A stretch of DNA of 16,196 bases, from assembly GCA_964388235.1 (NCBI GenBank), contig CAYLXN010000014.1, positions 1 to 16,196 on the forward strand, in the 5' to 3' direction. Shown piece by piece: positions 1 through 7,156 of the stretch. Made by a program: the position numbers and the translations under genes. Each line of letters starts with the position of its first letter. Position 1 is the first letter of the stretch. The notes below the pieces were generated by a model. That model worked only from the letters and a program-made list of their open reading frames with translations, had not been told where the DNA came from and made no database searches. The stretch comes from CAYLXN01 sp964388235 (GTDB taxonomy: Bacteria > Patescibacteriota > Saccharimonadia > Saccharimonadales > Saccharimonadaceae).

Positions 1-162
1 GACACACCACCAACCACTGCTCCAGAAACCACTAACCAACAGCCACAAGCTCCAGTCACTGGTTTTGGTGCTCAAATTCACCCAGCGCTGATCATCATCA
101 GTTCAATCATGGTGCTGGCGGGTGCGGGCTTGACAGCCTGGGTTCGGTCAAGACAATACTAG
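1..162 (+). CDS. C-terminus of a membrane- or wall-anchored surface protein (5' end outside window)
   Basis: Frame 1 is open from the window edge to a TAG at 160-162, giving 53 residues. They begin with a Pro/Thr/Gln-rich stretch typical of an extracellular linker. This is followed by APVTG (codons at 49-63), a hydrophobic segment of about 20 residues (PALIIIS to LTAWV) and a short basic tail, RSRQY. The arrangement of an xPxTG-like motif, hydrophobic helix and positive tail about 31 residues after the motif resembles a sortase sorting signal. The first residue is Ala instead of Leu, so a plain C-terminal membrane anchor is equally possible. The body of the protein lies outside the window, so no function can be given. 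The gene converges on ychF and is separated from it by a hairpin terminator. Confidence 0.7.
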   Translation, partial: DTPPTTAPETTNQQPQAPVTGFGAQIHPALIIISSIMVLAGAGLTAWVRSRQY

Positions 163-173
163 ATTGGATTTTA

Positions 174-206
174 AAAGAAGCGGGGGAATCTCGCTTCTTT
201 GGTTTT
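174..206. terminator. Bidirectional intrinsic terminator between convergent genes
   Basis: A perfect 9-bp stem (AAAGAAGCG at 174-182 with CGCTTCTTT at 192-200) encloses a 9-base loop. A T-rich run follows on the plus strand (TTTGGTTTT). On the minus strand the stem is followed by TTTTAAAAT. It lies 11 bases after the stop of the upstream plus-strand gene and 5 bases from the stop of ychF, so it probably ends both transcripts. Confidence 0.75.
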
Positions 207-211
207 ATGAA

Positions 212-1288
212 TTAAACGTTGAATCGAAATTCGACCACGTCGTCGGGTTGCATGATGTAAGTCTTGCCTTCGGTTTTGACCTTGCCAGCGGCTTTGACGG
301 CGGCTTCGGAGCCGAGGTCGATCAAATCATTATATTTAATTACTTGGGCGGCGATGAAGCCAGTTTGAAAGTCGGTGTGAATTGCGCCTGCGGCTTCGGG
401 GGCGGTGGCGCCTTGGTGGATGGTCCAGGCTCGGACTTCTTTGACGCCAGCCGTCAAGAAGCTCTGCAATCCAAGCGCAGCGTAAGCAGCCTGAACTAAT
501 TTAGCTAATCCGCCTTGGGTAACACCGTAACTAGCCAGTAATTCACTGGCTTCGGCTTCATCCATATCTTTGAGTTCATCTTCCATCTTGATAGCGATGG
601 CTAGCGATTGATTATCTGGCACTAGGGCTTTTAATTCGTCTAATTTAACCTGATTCGTCAAATTCTGCTCATCAACATTGAACAAATAAATAATCGCTTT
701 GGCGGTTAGTAAATTCAGATCGGCAATCGTTGTAATATCTACATCATTTTGGGTATTAATCGGCTGACCAGCTTCGAGATTGGTGGTAATTTGCTCGAGT
801 AAATCAAGTTTGGGCTTGAGTTTAGGGTTGGCTTTGACTTCTTTGGTTAATTTTGGTAAATGTTTTTCAATGGTCGCCAAATCGGCCAAAATTAGTTCAG
901 TATTAATAATTTCAATATCAGCCTTTGGATCAATCGCCGCCGAAGTGTGCTGAACGTTTGGGTCGTCAAAAGCGCGCACTAGATGAATAATCGCGTCGCA
1001 TTCGCGGATATTAGCTAAAAATTGATTGCCTAGGCCTTCACCCTTGGAGGCGCCAGCGACCAAGCCGGCGATGTCGATAAATTCGATCGTGGCGGGGATG
1101 ATTTTCTCGGTTTGGTAAATCTCTGCCAGCTTGTCGAGGCGCGGATCGGGGACGGGGACGATGCCAGAATTTGGCTCGATGGTCGCAAACGGATAATTAG
1201 CCGCCAAAATATTACTCTTGGTTAAGACATTAAATAAGGTCGATTTGCCGACGTTGGGCAGCCCGACAATCCCAATTGATAAACTCAT
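212..1288 (-). CDS. ychF: YchF/OLA1-family redox-regulated P-loop ATPase
   Basis: This 358-residue protein has the full YchF layout. The G1 P-loop is GLPNVGKST at residues 9-17. The G3 motif DIAG is at 72-75, inside the highly conserved region DIAGLVAGASKGEGLGNQFL. The G4 position reads NVDE at 204-207 in place of NKxD; NxxE is the YchF signature that shifts specificity from GTP to ATP. A helical insertion follows G3, and the C-terminal TGS domain (about 280-358) ends in the typical MQPDDVVEFRFNV. Members associate with ribosomes and take part in stress and translation control. Length matches the usual 360-365 residues. The ATG at 1286-1288 has no Shine-Dalgarno site but sits 6 bases after an extended -10 box, so the message is probably leaderless. 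It is divergent from the pilus locus. Confidence 0.97.
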   Translation of the reverse strand: MSLSIGIVGLPNVGKSTLFNVLTKSNILAANYPFATIEPNSGIVPVPDPRLDKLAEIYQTEKIIPATIEFIDIAGLVAGASKGEGLGNQFLANIRECDAIIHLVRAFDDPNVQHTSAAIDPKADIEIINTELILADLATIEKHLPKLTKEVKANPKLKPKLDLLEQITTNLEAGQPINTQNDVDITTIADLNLLTAKAIIYLFNVDEQNLTNQVKLDELKALVPDNQSLAIAIKMEDELKDMDEAEASELLASYGVTQGGLAKLVQAAYAALGLQSFLTAGVKEVRAWTIHQGATAPEAAGAIHTDFQTGFIAAQVIKYNDLIDLGSEAAVKAAGKVKTEGKTYIMQPDDVVEFRFNV

Positions 1289-1294
1289 GGTTCT

Positions 1295-1303
1295 ATTTTA
1301 GCA
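1295..1303 (-). promoter_or_regulatory. Extended -10 promoter of ychF, leaderless arrangement
   Basis: Read on the minus strand the sequence is TGCTAAAAT, an extended -10 box (TGn plus TAAAAT). Only six bases (AGAACC) separate it from the ATG, so the expected transcription start falls on the start codon. No convincing -35 box is seen. Confidence 0.6.
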
Positions 1304-1321
1304 TATTTTCAGAGTTAATTT

Positions 1322-1350
1322 TTGTCGACCCATGGTGGCAAGTTTATAAT
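1322..1350 (+). promoter_or_regulatory. Possible upstream promoter of the pil operon
   Basis: TTGTCG at 1322-1327, a 17-base spacer and TATAAT at 1345-1350 make a plausible sigma-70-type promoter. A transcript from here would begin near 1357 and carry a leader of about 72 bases before pilM. A second promoter lies closer to the gene, so this one may be additional or silent. Confidence 0.4.
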
Positions 1351-1390
1351 TTTTAAAAAACCAAAACTGCGATCTTCGGCGGCAAAATAG

Positions 1391-1419
1391 TTGCGATTTT
1401 GAAAATGTTTATGTATAAT
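1391..1419 (+). promoter_or_regulatory. Main promoter of pilMNO operon, near-leaderless
   Basis: TTGCGA at 1391-1396, a 17-base spacer and a perfect TATAAT at 1414-1419. The pilM ATG begins 9 bases after the box, so the expected start of transcription (about 1426) leaves 0-3 bases of leader. This spacing also shows that upstream in-frame starts at 1399, 1405 and 1411 overlap promoter sequence and are unlikely to be used. Confidence 0.7.
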
Positions 1420-1428
1420 CGTATTAGT

Positions 1429-2481
1429 ATGAAAATTTTAGAAAGCGTGGGCGACTTCTTTGGCCTAGACATTGGCACTAGCTCGGTTAGGGTAGTGCAG
1501 TTAGCTCGCAAAGGAACTGATCATAACAGCGGTTATGTACTGAAACATTTTGGCTATGCTTCGGTGGACGCTCAAACAGCTATGAGCGATTCAAGAACTG
1601 GTCGTGATAAATTAGGTGAAATCATCAAGACCGCAGTCGGTCAGAGCGGCACCAGGACCAACAATGTAGTTATTGGGCTGCCATCGGCCAAGACTTACAC
1701 GACGATTGTTGATATGCCAAACCAGTCAATTTCCGAACTGAACAAGGCTTTGAAGTACCAAGCTGATCAATACATCCCAATCCCGATTGATGAAGCTAAA
1801 TACGACTGGACTTTGTTGGGTGGGTCGTTGCGTGATGAGAATCAGCTTGAGGTGTTAATCTCGAGTGTGTCTATTGAATACAGCGAAGATCGGTTGGAGT
1901 TTGTCGAGAGCTTGGGTTACAACGTAGTGGCTGCTGAGCCAGACCCAATTGCTTTAGTTCGGGCGCTGGATACCCCTGACCAGACGGCAGCTAACTTTAT
2001 TGTGGATCTAGGTGAAAATACGGCTGATTTGGTGGTGACTTATGGCGGAGTTCCAAGATTGGTTCGCTCCGTACCAATTGGCTTAAATGCATTGACTAAA
2101 GTTGCGGCCTCAAACTTAAATGTCAAAGAAGATCAGGCACGACAATTTATTCTCCGGTTTGGCTTAGCTCCTGACAAGCTTGATGGAAGGGTCTATCATG
2201 CGCTAGAGAGTACTCTTGATGGGTTTGCGAGCGAATTGACAAAATCGGTGAAGTTTTTCCAGAATCGCTACACTAAAGCCCAGATTGGGCGCATTTTGGT
2301 TGGTGGTTATGCGGCGACAATTCCGATGATGAATAATTACATTGCTAATAACACCAATATTGCTACGACAATTGAGACGCCTTGGCATAACGTTACGATG
2401 ACTCAATCGCAGCAGCAGACTTTGGCTAATATCGGCAATGAGTTCGCGGTCGCAGTTGGTTTAGCTCAAAGGAGGCCTTAA
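1429..2481 (+). CDS. pilM: PilM, actin-like cytoplasmic ATPase of the type IV pilus platform
   Basis: This 350-residue protein has the actin/FtsA-like fold of PilM. FGLDIGTSSVR (11-21) is the first phosphate loop, IVDLGENTADL (191-201) the second, and ILVGGYAA (289-296) the adenosine site. PilM binds the short cytoplasmic N-terminus of PilN through its INLxP-type motif and links the platform to the motor ATPases. Length matches the family (about 350). I chose the ATG at 1429 because it gives the usual short N-terminus before FGLDIGTSS and lies just after a TATAAT box; longer in-frame starts would lie inside the promoter. It is the first gene of the pilM-N-O operon, and its last codons carry the pilN ribosome site. 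Confidence 0.95.
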   Translation: MKILESVGDFFGLDIGTSSVRVVQLARKGTDHNSGYVLKHFGYASVDAQTAMSDSRTGRDKLGEIIKTAVGQSGTRTNNVVIGLPSAKTYTTIVDMPNQSISELNKALKYQADQYIPIPIDEAKYDWTLLGGSLRDENQLEVLISSVSIEYSEDRLEFVESLGYNVVAAEPDPIALVRALDTPDQTAANFIVDLGENTADLVVTYGGVPRLVRSVPIGLNALTKVAASNLNVKEDQARQFILRFGLAPDKLDGRVYHALESTLDGFASELTKSVKFFQNRYTKAQIGRILVGGYAATIPMMNNYIANNTNIATTIETPWHNVTMTQSQQQTLANIGNEFAVAVGLAQRRP

Positions 2482-2482
2482 T

Positions 2483-3325
2483 ATGCAATTACCAAAGATA
2501 TTTTCAAAAACAGCGAAGGCTAGTAGCTCGACGCCTAGCGTTCGGGTACCGATTCAAGTCAACTTAGTCCCTGATATTAAGCAACAACTGCTTGATGCTC
2601 AGCGGAAGCGAAATTTGGTGATTACAGCCTCATTCATCGTGGCGGCGGCTTCTATTGGCGTGACTTTATTCTTGGTGCTGTTTACTTTTGTCGGGCAGAG
2701 AGTACGGATCAACTTGCTTCGCGGTGATATTGACAAAAAATATGAAGAATTTTCGCAAATTCATGGGGTTCAAGATTTGGTGACGATTCAGAATCAAGTT
2801 AAGTTAATTAACACCAATCATGCTACTAAGCCGATTACTTCAAGGCTATTTACGGTGGTAGCAGCGGTGGTGCCAAGTGGTAGCACGGTTAAGTTTTCGA
2901 GAATTATTTATGATGACGACACTAAATCGATCACGCTAGAGGGGCAGACGCCTAACTACGCTGATTATGAAAAATTAAGTAAGACTATCGAAATGACCGA
3001 GCTGGAGTACATGGGCGCTGAAGATGAATTTATTACTGAGAAAATCACCGATCGAGTTGGTTTGGTTAATGCGATTACTTCTGGTAGTGACTCTGAAGGC
3101 AAGCGCGTGGTGTTGTTTAATATTAGGTTTATTATCAACGAAAATCTATTTGCCAATAGTTTCCACGACAAAAACAATCCAGCGAAGCAGGTTTTGACTA
3201 TCATGGCACCAGATAAGGGTAATATCAACGTGACTGATTCCAACATCGGGATCCAGAATCTGTTAGTTGAGCGATCTCCAGACTTAGATGATGACAATAA
3301 AAATCAAAACCAGGAGGCAAATTAG
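2483..3325 (+). CDS. pilN: PilN, type IV pilus inner-membrane platform protein
   Basis: This 280-residue bitopic protein has a cytoplasmic N-terminus of about 44 residues containing VNLVPD (26-31), which matches the INLLP-type motif that docks into PilM. A single membrane helix spans about 45-70, followed by a helical stretch and an external ferredoxin-like domain that pairs with PilO in the family. It is longer than proteobacterial PilN (about 190-200), with a charged C-terminal extension ending DLDDDNKNQNQEAN. A strong ribosome site, AAAGGAGG at 2467-2474, lies in the end of pilM, eight bases from the ATG. The gene follows pilM with one base between them and is two bases from pilO, so translation is probably coupled. 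Identification rests on the motif, topology and position. Confidence 0.88.
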   Translation: MQLPKIFSKTAKASSSTPSVRVPIQVNLVPDIKQQLLDAQRKRNLVITASFIVAAASIGVTLFLVLFTFVGQRVRINLLRGDIDKKYEEFSQIHGVQDLVTIQNQVKLINTNHATKPITSRLFTVVAAVVPSGSTVKFSRIIYDDDTKSITLEGQTPNYADYEKLSKTIEMTELEYMGAEDEFITEKITDRVGLVNAITSGSDSEGKRVVLFNIRFIINENLFANSFHDKNNPAKQVLTIMAPDKGNINVTDSNIGIQNLLVERSPDLDDDNKNQNQEAN

Positions 3326-3326
3326 T

Positions 3327-4046
3327 ATGGCCAAAACTGAAAAACCAACCCAAAAGCGGCAGCAAATTTCTCAAGCTGGGCGGACAATGTTTATCGCAGT
3401 AGCGGTAGCGGCAATCGTTTTCGGTATCGGAGCCTCGGTGTCGTTTCATTTGTTTAAGAAAATTAGTTTCAATAACACCGTAATTGGTGACCTAAAACAA
3501 ACTAAGAAAACAGCTGAAAGCAACCTCAGTTCGGCTCGAGAGCTTGAAAACCAAGTCAAGGATTTGGCGCTGAAAGAAGAGTTAACCAAAAACCTGTTGA
3601 AACCAGATCAAGACCCTTTGGCAGTGGTTTATGACGCTATGCCGATTAATGGTAACTCGGCTGCGTTTGGTTCAAGTTTGGATAAATTAATCTCAAGCTC
3701 AGGGGTGAACGTTGAGTCAATTTCGGTTAGCCTGACTCAAGATGACGCTGATTCAAACAGTGAAGTTTCACTAGAAGAAGACATGATGGAAGGTGAAGCG
3801 ACGGAGATGGCAGGAAAGCCAAGTGGTTTCTCATTTAAAACGGCTGGTACATTAGACGGTCTGAAGAAAATGATGACTAATTTGGAGCTGTCAATTCGGC
3901 CAATTCATGTTGACCAACTGGTGCTAGAATATTCAGCTGACACCAACTGGCTGCAAGTGACGGGTCATTCGTTCTTTGAGCATAAAGTGAATATCGAAAA
4001 GGGCAACAAGGAAATAACTAGTGAAGATACTACGAGGAGTAATTAA
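3327..4046 (+). CDS. pilO: PilO, type IV pilus platform protein
   Basis: This 239-residue protein has a short basic cytoplasmic N-terminus, one membrane helix at about 20-42, a coiled coil (about 50-90, rich in K, E, L and N) and an external domain from about 95 to 225 expected to take the PilO ferredoxin-like fold. PilO heterodimerises with PilN to align the pilus machine. An acidic, low-complexity stretch at about 138-162 (DDADSN to EGEATE) interrupts the domain and may be a loop particular to this lineage. I chose the ATG at 3327 because AGGAGG (3312-3317) lies nine bases before it. An in-frame ATG at 3288 is inside pilN and has no ribosome site. Sequence similarity to classical PilO is weak, so topology and gene order carry the call. 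Confidence 0.85.
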   Translation: MAKTEKPTQKRQQISQAGRTMFIAVAVAAIVFGIGASVSFHLFKKISFNNTVIGDLKQTKKTAESNLSSARELENQVKDLALKEELTKNLLKPDQDPLAVVYDAMPINGNSAAFGSSLDKLISSSGVNVESISVSLTQDDADSNSEVSLEEDMMEGEATEMAGKPSGFSFKTAGTLDGLKKMMTNLELSIRPIHVDQLVLEYSADTNWLQVTGHSFFEHKVNIEKGNKEITSEDTTRSN

Positions 4047-4268
4047 ATGAAAAACACCGAAATAGCAAGTATTATTTTAATAATCGTGTTCTCGTTTACT
4101 AGTAGTTTTTTCTTGGTAGGGAAATTGCTTGGTGAGTCAACTAACAGGGCAACTGTTCCAACTTTGCAAAAAATTGATAGCGGACTTGAGGCGCTAAGAG
4201 CTTCAGATTTCAACGATCAAACAATTAATCCAACTGTACCAATTGTCTTAAACGAACAAGCAGGTTAA
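4047..4268 (+). CDS. Small single-helix membrane protein in the PilP position, function unknown
   Basis: The product has 73 residues: a four- to five-residue cytoplasmic N-terminus, one membrane helix (about 6-29, IASIILIIV to VGKLLG) and an external tail of about 44 residues without cysteines. The ATG starts directly after the pilO stop, and GAGGAG at 4034-4039 is a good ribosome site, so it is a genuine operon member. In diderm pilus operons this slot holds pilP, a lipoprotein that links PilNO to the secretin. This protein has no lipobox cysteine and no visible PilP beta domain. It may be an added platform subunit or PilO partner. I do not recognise a family. Confidence 0.8.
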   Translation: MKNTEIASIILIIVFSFTSSFFLVGKLLGESTNRATVPTLQKIDSGLEALRASDFNDQTINPTVPIVLNEQAG

Positions 4269-4285
4269 GCGGCTGAAATTAACTT

Positions 4286-6061
4286 ATGGCAACACTGAAT
4301 CAAGAGATTATCGACCAAATCACTAAACTTCTGGTGGAAGAGGGCTTGGTTCGTGCTGCCGATATGGAAGCTGCTAAAAAAGCTTCGGCTGATCAGAAAC
4401 AATCGATTATCAAACGACTGATTGACAGCGGCCTAGTCGATCAAGAGGCGATAACTCACATTGTATCGATTATTTCTGGCTTGCCTTATGTTAATTTGAC
4501 TGATGTGTTGATTAGTCCAGAAATTTTGTCGCTGATGCCGAGCGATATTGCTGAGCGAACGATGTCAGTGCCGCTGGCTGAAGTGAGCGGGCGGTTGGCA
4601 GTGGCGATGTTAGATGCTGATAACGTTCAGGCGGTTGACTATCTGTCGAGCTTAGTGCAGCGCCCGGTCAAGGTTTTTATGGCTTCCGAGCAGGGGATTC
4701 GTCATGTAATTAGTCAGTATGGGGCTGATTTTTCAGCGGTTGACGCAGCGGCTGAAGCTTCTCGTCGAGAGCAGCAAGCTGCCGAAGAAGCACGCCGCAA
4801 TGATGATGTTAAAATTTTAACTCAAGATTCTCCGATATCTAAGGCTTTGTACACGATTCTCGAGTATGCAGTTAAAACCAAGGCTAGTGATATTCACATT
4901 GAGCCTCAAGAAGAATCGTTGAAAATCCGTTGTCGGGTTGATGGCGTGTTGCGCGAAATTATGCAGCTACCGAAGTCAATCGAGCCAGCCATGGTTAGTC
5001 GAATTAAGATTTTATCCAATTTAAAAATTGACGAACACCGAATACCTCAAGACGGTCAGTTTACGATCGAAGTGGCGGGTAGTCAAGTTGACTTGCGTAT
5101 TGCGATTAGCCCAGTAGTTTGGGGTGAGCAAGTGGTGATTCGGTTGTTGAACAAAGACGGGATTAACTACGTATTGGAAGATTTGGGCTTTGCGGGGCAA
5201 GCGCTACGCGATATCCGCAAGGGCATGCGCCAGCCGAACGGGATGATTTTGACTTCAGGTCCGACTGGTTCTGGTAAGAGCACCACTCTGTATGCCATGA
5301 TCAAGGAAATTTGGGATGAATCGATTAATATTATCACTCTGGAGGATCCAGTTGAATATAAAATGGAAGGTGTTAATCAAATTCAAGTTAATCCAGAGGT
5401 TGGCTTGACGTTTGCTAATGGTTTGAGATCAATTTTGCGTCAAGATCCAGATGTGGTGATGGTCGGGGAAATTCGCGACCAAGAGACAGCTAGTTTGGCG
5501 ATTCAAGCGGCCTTGACTGGGCACTTAGTCTTCTCGACTCTGCACACCAACTCAGCGGCTGGAGTTTTGCCGCGGTTGCTAGATATGGGAATTGAACCGT
5601 ATCTGATCGCCTCGACGGTTAACACAGTGATTGGTCAGCGTTTGGTGCGACGGTTGGTTGATAAGAAAGAAGAACACGAATCAACACACGCTGAAACCGC
5701 GATGATTAATAGCTCAGTTGGCGACTTGCTGCCGAAGACTTCGAGCGATCAGCAGGCGACGGCTCAAAATCTAGGTTATGATCAAATTCCGCTTTATAGC
5801 GATCAAGCCTATACTTTATTCTCGGGCGAAAAGACCCGCAAAAATCCGACTGGTTACAAGGGGCGAGTTGGTATTTACGAAGTGATGGACATCACTCCGG
5901 AAATTGAAGATTTGATTATTGACACCGCAACCAGTAGCCAAATCAACGAAATGGGAATTAAACAAGGGATGGTGACGATGCGTCAAGATGGTTATCTTAA
6001 AGCGTTAGACGGCATGACAACTCTTGAGGAAGTTAATCGAGTAGCTTCGGATATAGCATAA
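4286..6061 (+). CDS. pilB: PilB/GspE-type pilus extension ATPase
   Basis: This 591-residue hexameric secretion ATPase powers pilus extension from the cytoplasmic side. An N-terminal MshEN/GspE-N-like domain (about 1-150) is joined by a charged linker rich in A, E and R (about 153-175) to the N2 domain (about 180-300, KASDIHIEP at 199-207). The motor core shows Walker A GPTGSGKST (325-333), the Asp box IITLEDPVE (349-357), Walker B DPDVVMVGEIRD (387-398) and the His box TGHLVFSTLHTN (411-422). The usual zinc-binding CxxC pairs before GYKGR are absent; a Cys-free stretch of about 60 residues (about 460-520) stands there, and the protein has a single cysteine (216). No clear ribosome site precedes the ATG, which lies 17 bases after the preceding stop, so translational coupling is likely. 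Confidence 0.95.
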   Translation: MATLNQEIIDQITKLLVEEGLVRAADMEAAKKASADQKQSIIKRLIDSGLVDQEAITHIVSIISGLPYVNLTDVLISPEILSLMPSDIAERTMSVPLAEVSGRLAVAMLDADNVQAVDYLSSLVQRPVKVFMASEQGIRHVISQYGADFSAVDAAAEASRREQQAAEEARRNDDVKILTQDSPISKALYTILEYAVKTKASDIHIEPQEESLKIRCRVDGVLREIMQLPKSIEPAMVSRIKILSNLKIDEHRIPQDGQFTIEVAGSQVDLRIAISPVVWGEQVVIRLLNKDGINYVLEDLGFAGQALRDIRKGMRQPNGMILTSGPTGSGKSTTLYAMIKEIWDESINIITLEDPVEYKMEGVNQIQVNPEVGLTFANGLRSILRQDPDVVMVGEIRDQETASLAIQAALTGHLVFSTLHTNSAAGVLPRLLDMGIEPYLIASTVNTVIGQRLVRRLVDKKEEHESTHAETAMINSSVGDLLPKTSSDQQATAQNLGYDQIPLYSDQAYTLFSGEKTRKNPTGYKGRVGIYEVMDITPEIEDLIIDTATSSQINEMGIKQGMVTMRQDGYLKALDGMTTLEEVNRVASDIA

Positions 6062-6074
6062 TAAAAGGAGAAAT

Positions 6075-7145
6075 ATGGAACAATCGACATTAAATATTGA
6101 AAACTTGCTTGACGTAGTCGTCAAAACCAAAGCGTCTGACTTGCACTTGCAGGTTGGTTTGCCGCCGATGTTGAGAATTGATGGTTCATTGCGTGAAGTT
6201 CCAAATGCGCCAGTCCTAGATCCAACCAATATCGAGCCTCTGGTGTTTGCGCTGCTAGATGAAGATCAGAAGAAAATTCTCCTCAAAGACAAAGAATTTG
6301 ACTTTAGCTTTGCTTTCGGTAATCTGATGCGGTTTCGGGTCAATGCTTTTCATGAGCGTGGTAATCTAGCTGCTGCTCTGAGGTCAATCCCTAACGAAAT
6401 CAAATCAGTTTCTGAACTAGGCATTCCGTCGATTGTGTCGTCGTTTGCTAATTTGCCGAGAGGTTTGGTGTTGGTGACAGGCCCAACTGGTTCGGGAAAA
6501 TCGACCACTTTGGCAGCGCTAATTGATAAGATTAATTCCGAAGAATCAAAGCACATCATCACTATTGAAGATCCGATCGAGTTTACTCATAAGTCGAAAA
6601 AATCGGTGGTGGTTCAGCGTGAAGTTTATTATGATACTTATTCGTTTGGGGCCGCACTGCGCTCAAGCTTGCGCCAAGATCCAGATGTAGTGTTGATCGG
6701 TGAGATGCGTGACTTGGAGACGATTTCAGCGGCGATTACGATTGCTGAAACCGGTCACTTAGTGTTTGCCACGCTGCACACCAACTCGGCGGCTCAGTCG
6801 ATTGACCGTATTATTGATGTCTTTCCGTCCCACCAACAACCGCAAGTTCGATCTCAGCTGGCCAACATGTTGCAAGGTGTTTGTTCACAGCGGTTAATTC
6901 CAGCTATCGGCGGCGGGCGAGTGGTAGCAGCTGAAATTTTGGTAGCCACTTCAGCGGTTCGAAATATTATTCGCGAAGGCAAAACTCATCAGTTGGACGC
7001 AGTGATTCAGACTGGAGCCGATCAAGGTATGCAGACAATGGACCGAACTTTAATCAAGCTAGTGCAAACAGGGGTGATTACTTATGATGAAGCTCGTAAT
7101 TACGCCATTGACCTTAATGAATTTAATCGATTGGCGAGGAGTTAG
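6075..7145 (+). CDS. pilT: PilT-type pilus retraction ATPase
   Basis: This 356-residue hexameric ATPase is expected to pull pilin subunits back into the membrane. The N-terminal PAS-like part starts with KASDLHLQVGLPP (19-31). The motor core has Walker A GPTGSGKST (136-144), Asp box IITIEDPIEF (161-170), Walker B DPDVVLIGEMRD (202-213) and His box TGHLVFATLHTN (226-237). The helix AVRNIIREGKTHQ (294-306) corresponds to AIRNLIREGK, a hallmark of PilT that extension ATPases lack. Length is close to the usual 340-370. AAAAGGAG at 6063-6070 lies four bases before the ATG, and 13 bases separate it from pilB. Its presence with pilB indicates a retractile, twitching-type pilus. Confidence 0.96.
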   Translation: MEQSTLNIENLLDVVVKTKASDLHLQVGLPPMLRIDGSLREVPNAPVLDPTNIEPLVFALLDEDQKKILLKDKEFDFSFAFGNLMRFRVNAFHERGNLAAALRSIPNEIKSVSELGIPSIVSSFANLPRGLVLVTGPTGSGKSTTLAALIDKINSEESKHIITIEDPIEFTHKSKKSVVVQREVYYDTYSFGAALRSSLRQDPDVVLIGEMRDLETISAAITIAETGHLVFATLHTNSAAQSIDRIIDVFPSHQQPQVRSQLANMLQGVCSQRLIPAIGGGRVVAAEILVATSAVRNIIREGKTHQLDAVIQTGADQGMQTMDRTLIKLVQTGVITYDEARNYAIDLNEFNRLARS

Positions 7146-7156
7146 AAAGGGTTAAA

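Noticed and set aside
164..499. Plus-strand open frame of 111 codons opposite the end of ychF
   Set aside because: It is a shadow of the conserved ychF C-terminus, has low-complexity Gly/Asp/Phe composition, and overlaps the terminator.
1399..1428. Longer pilM starting at TTG 1399 or ATG 1405 or 1411
   Set aside because: These codons overlap the TATAAT box and its flanks, and PilM proteins normally begin shortly before the FGLDIGTSS motif.
3288..3326. pilO start 13 codons upstream inside pilN
   Set aside because: The ATG at 3327 has a well-placed AGGAGG; the upstream ATG has none and would add an unusual basic stretch.
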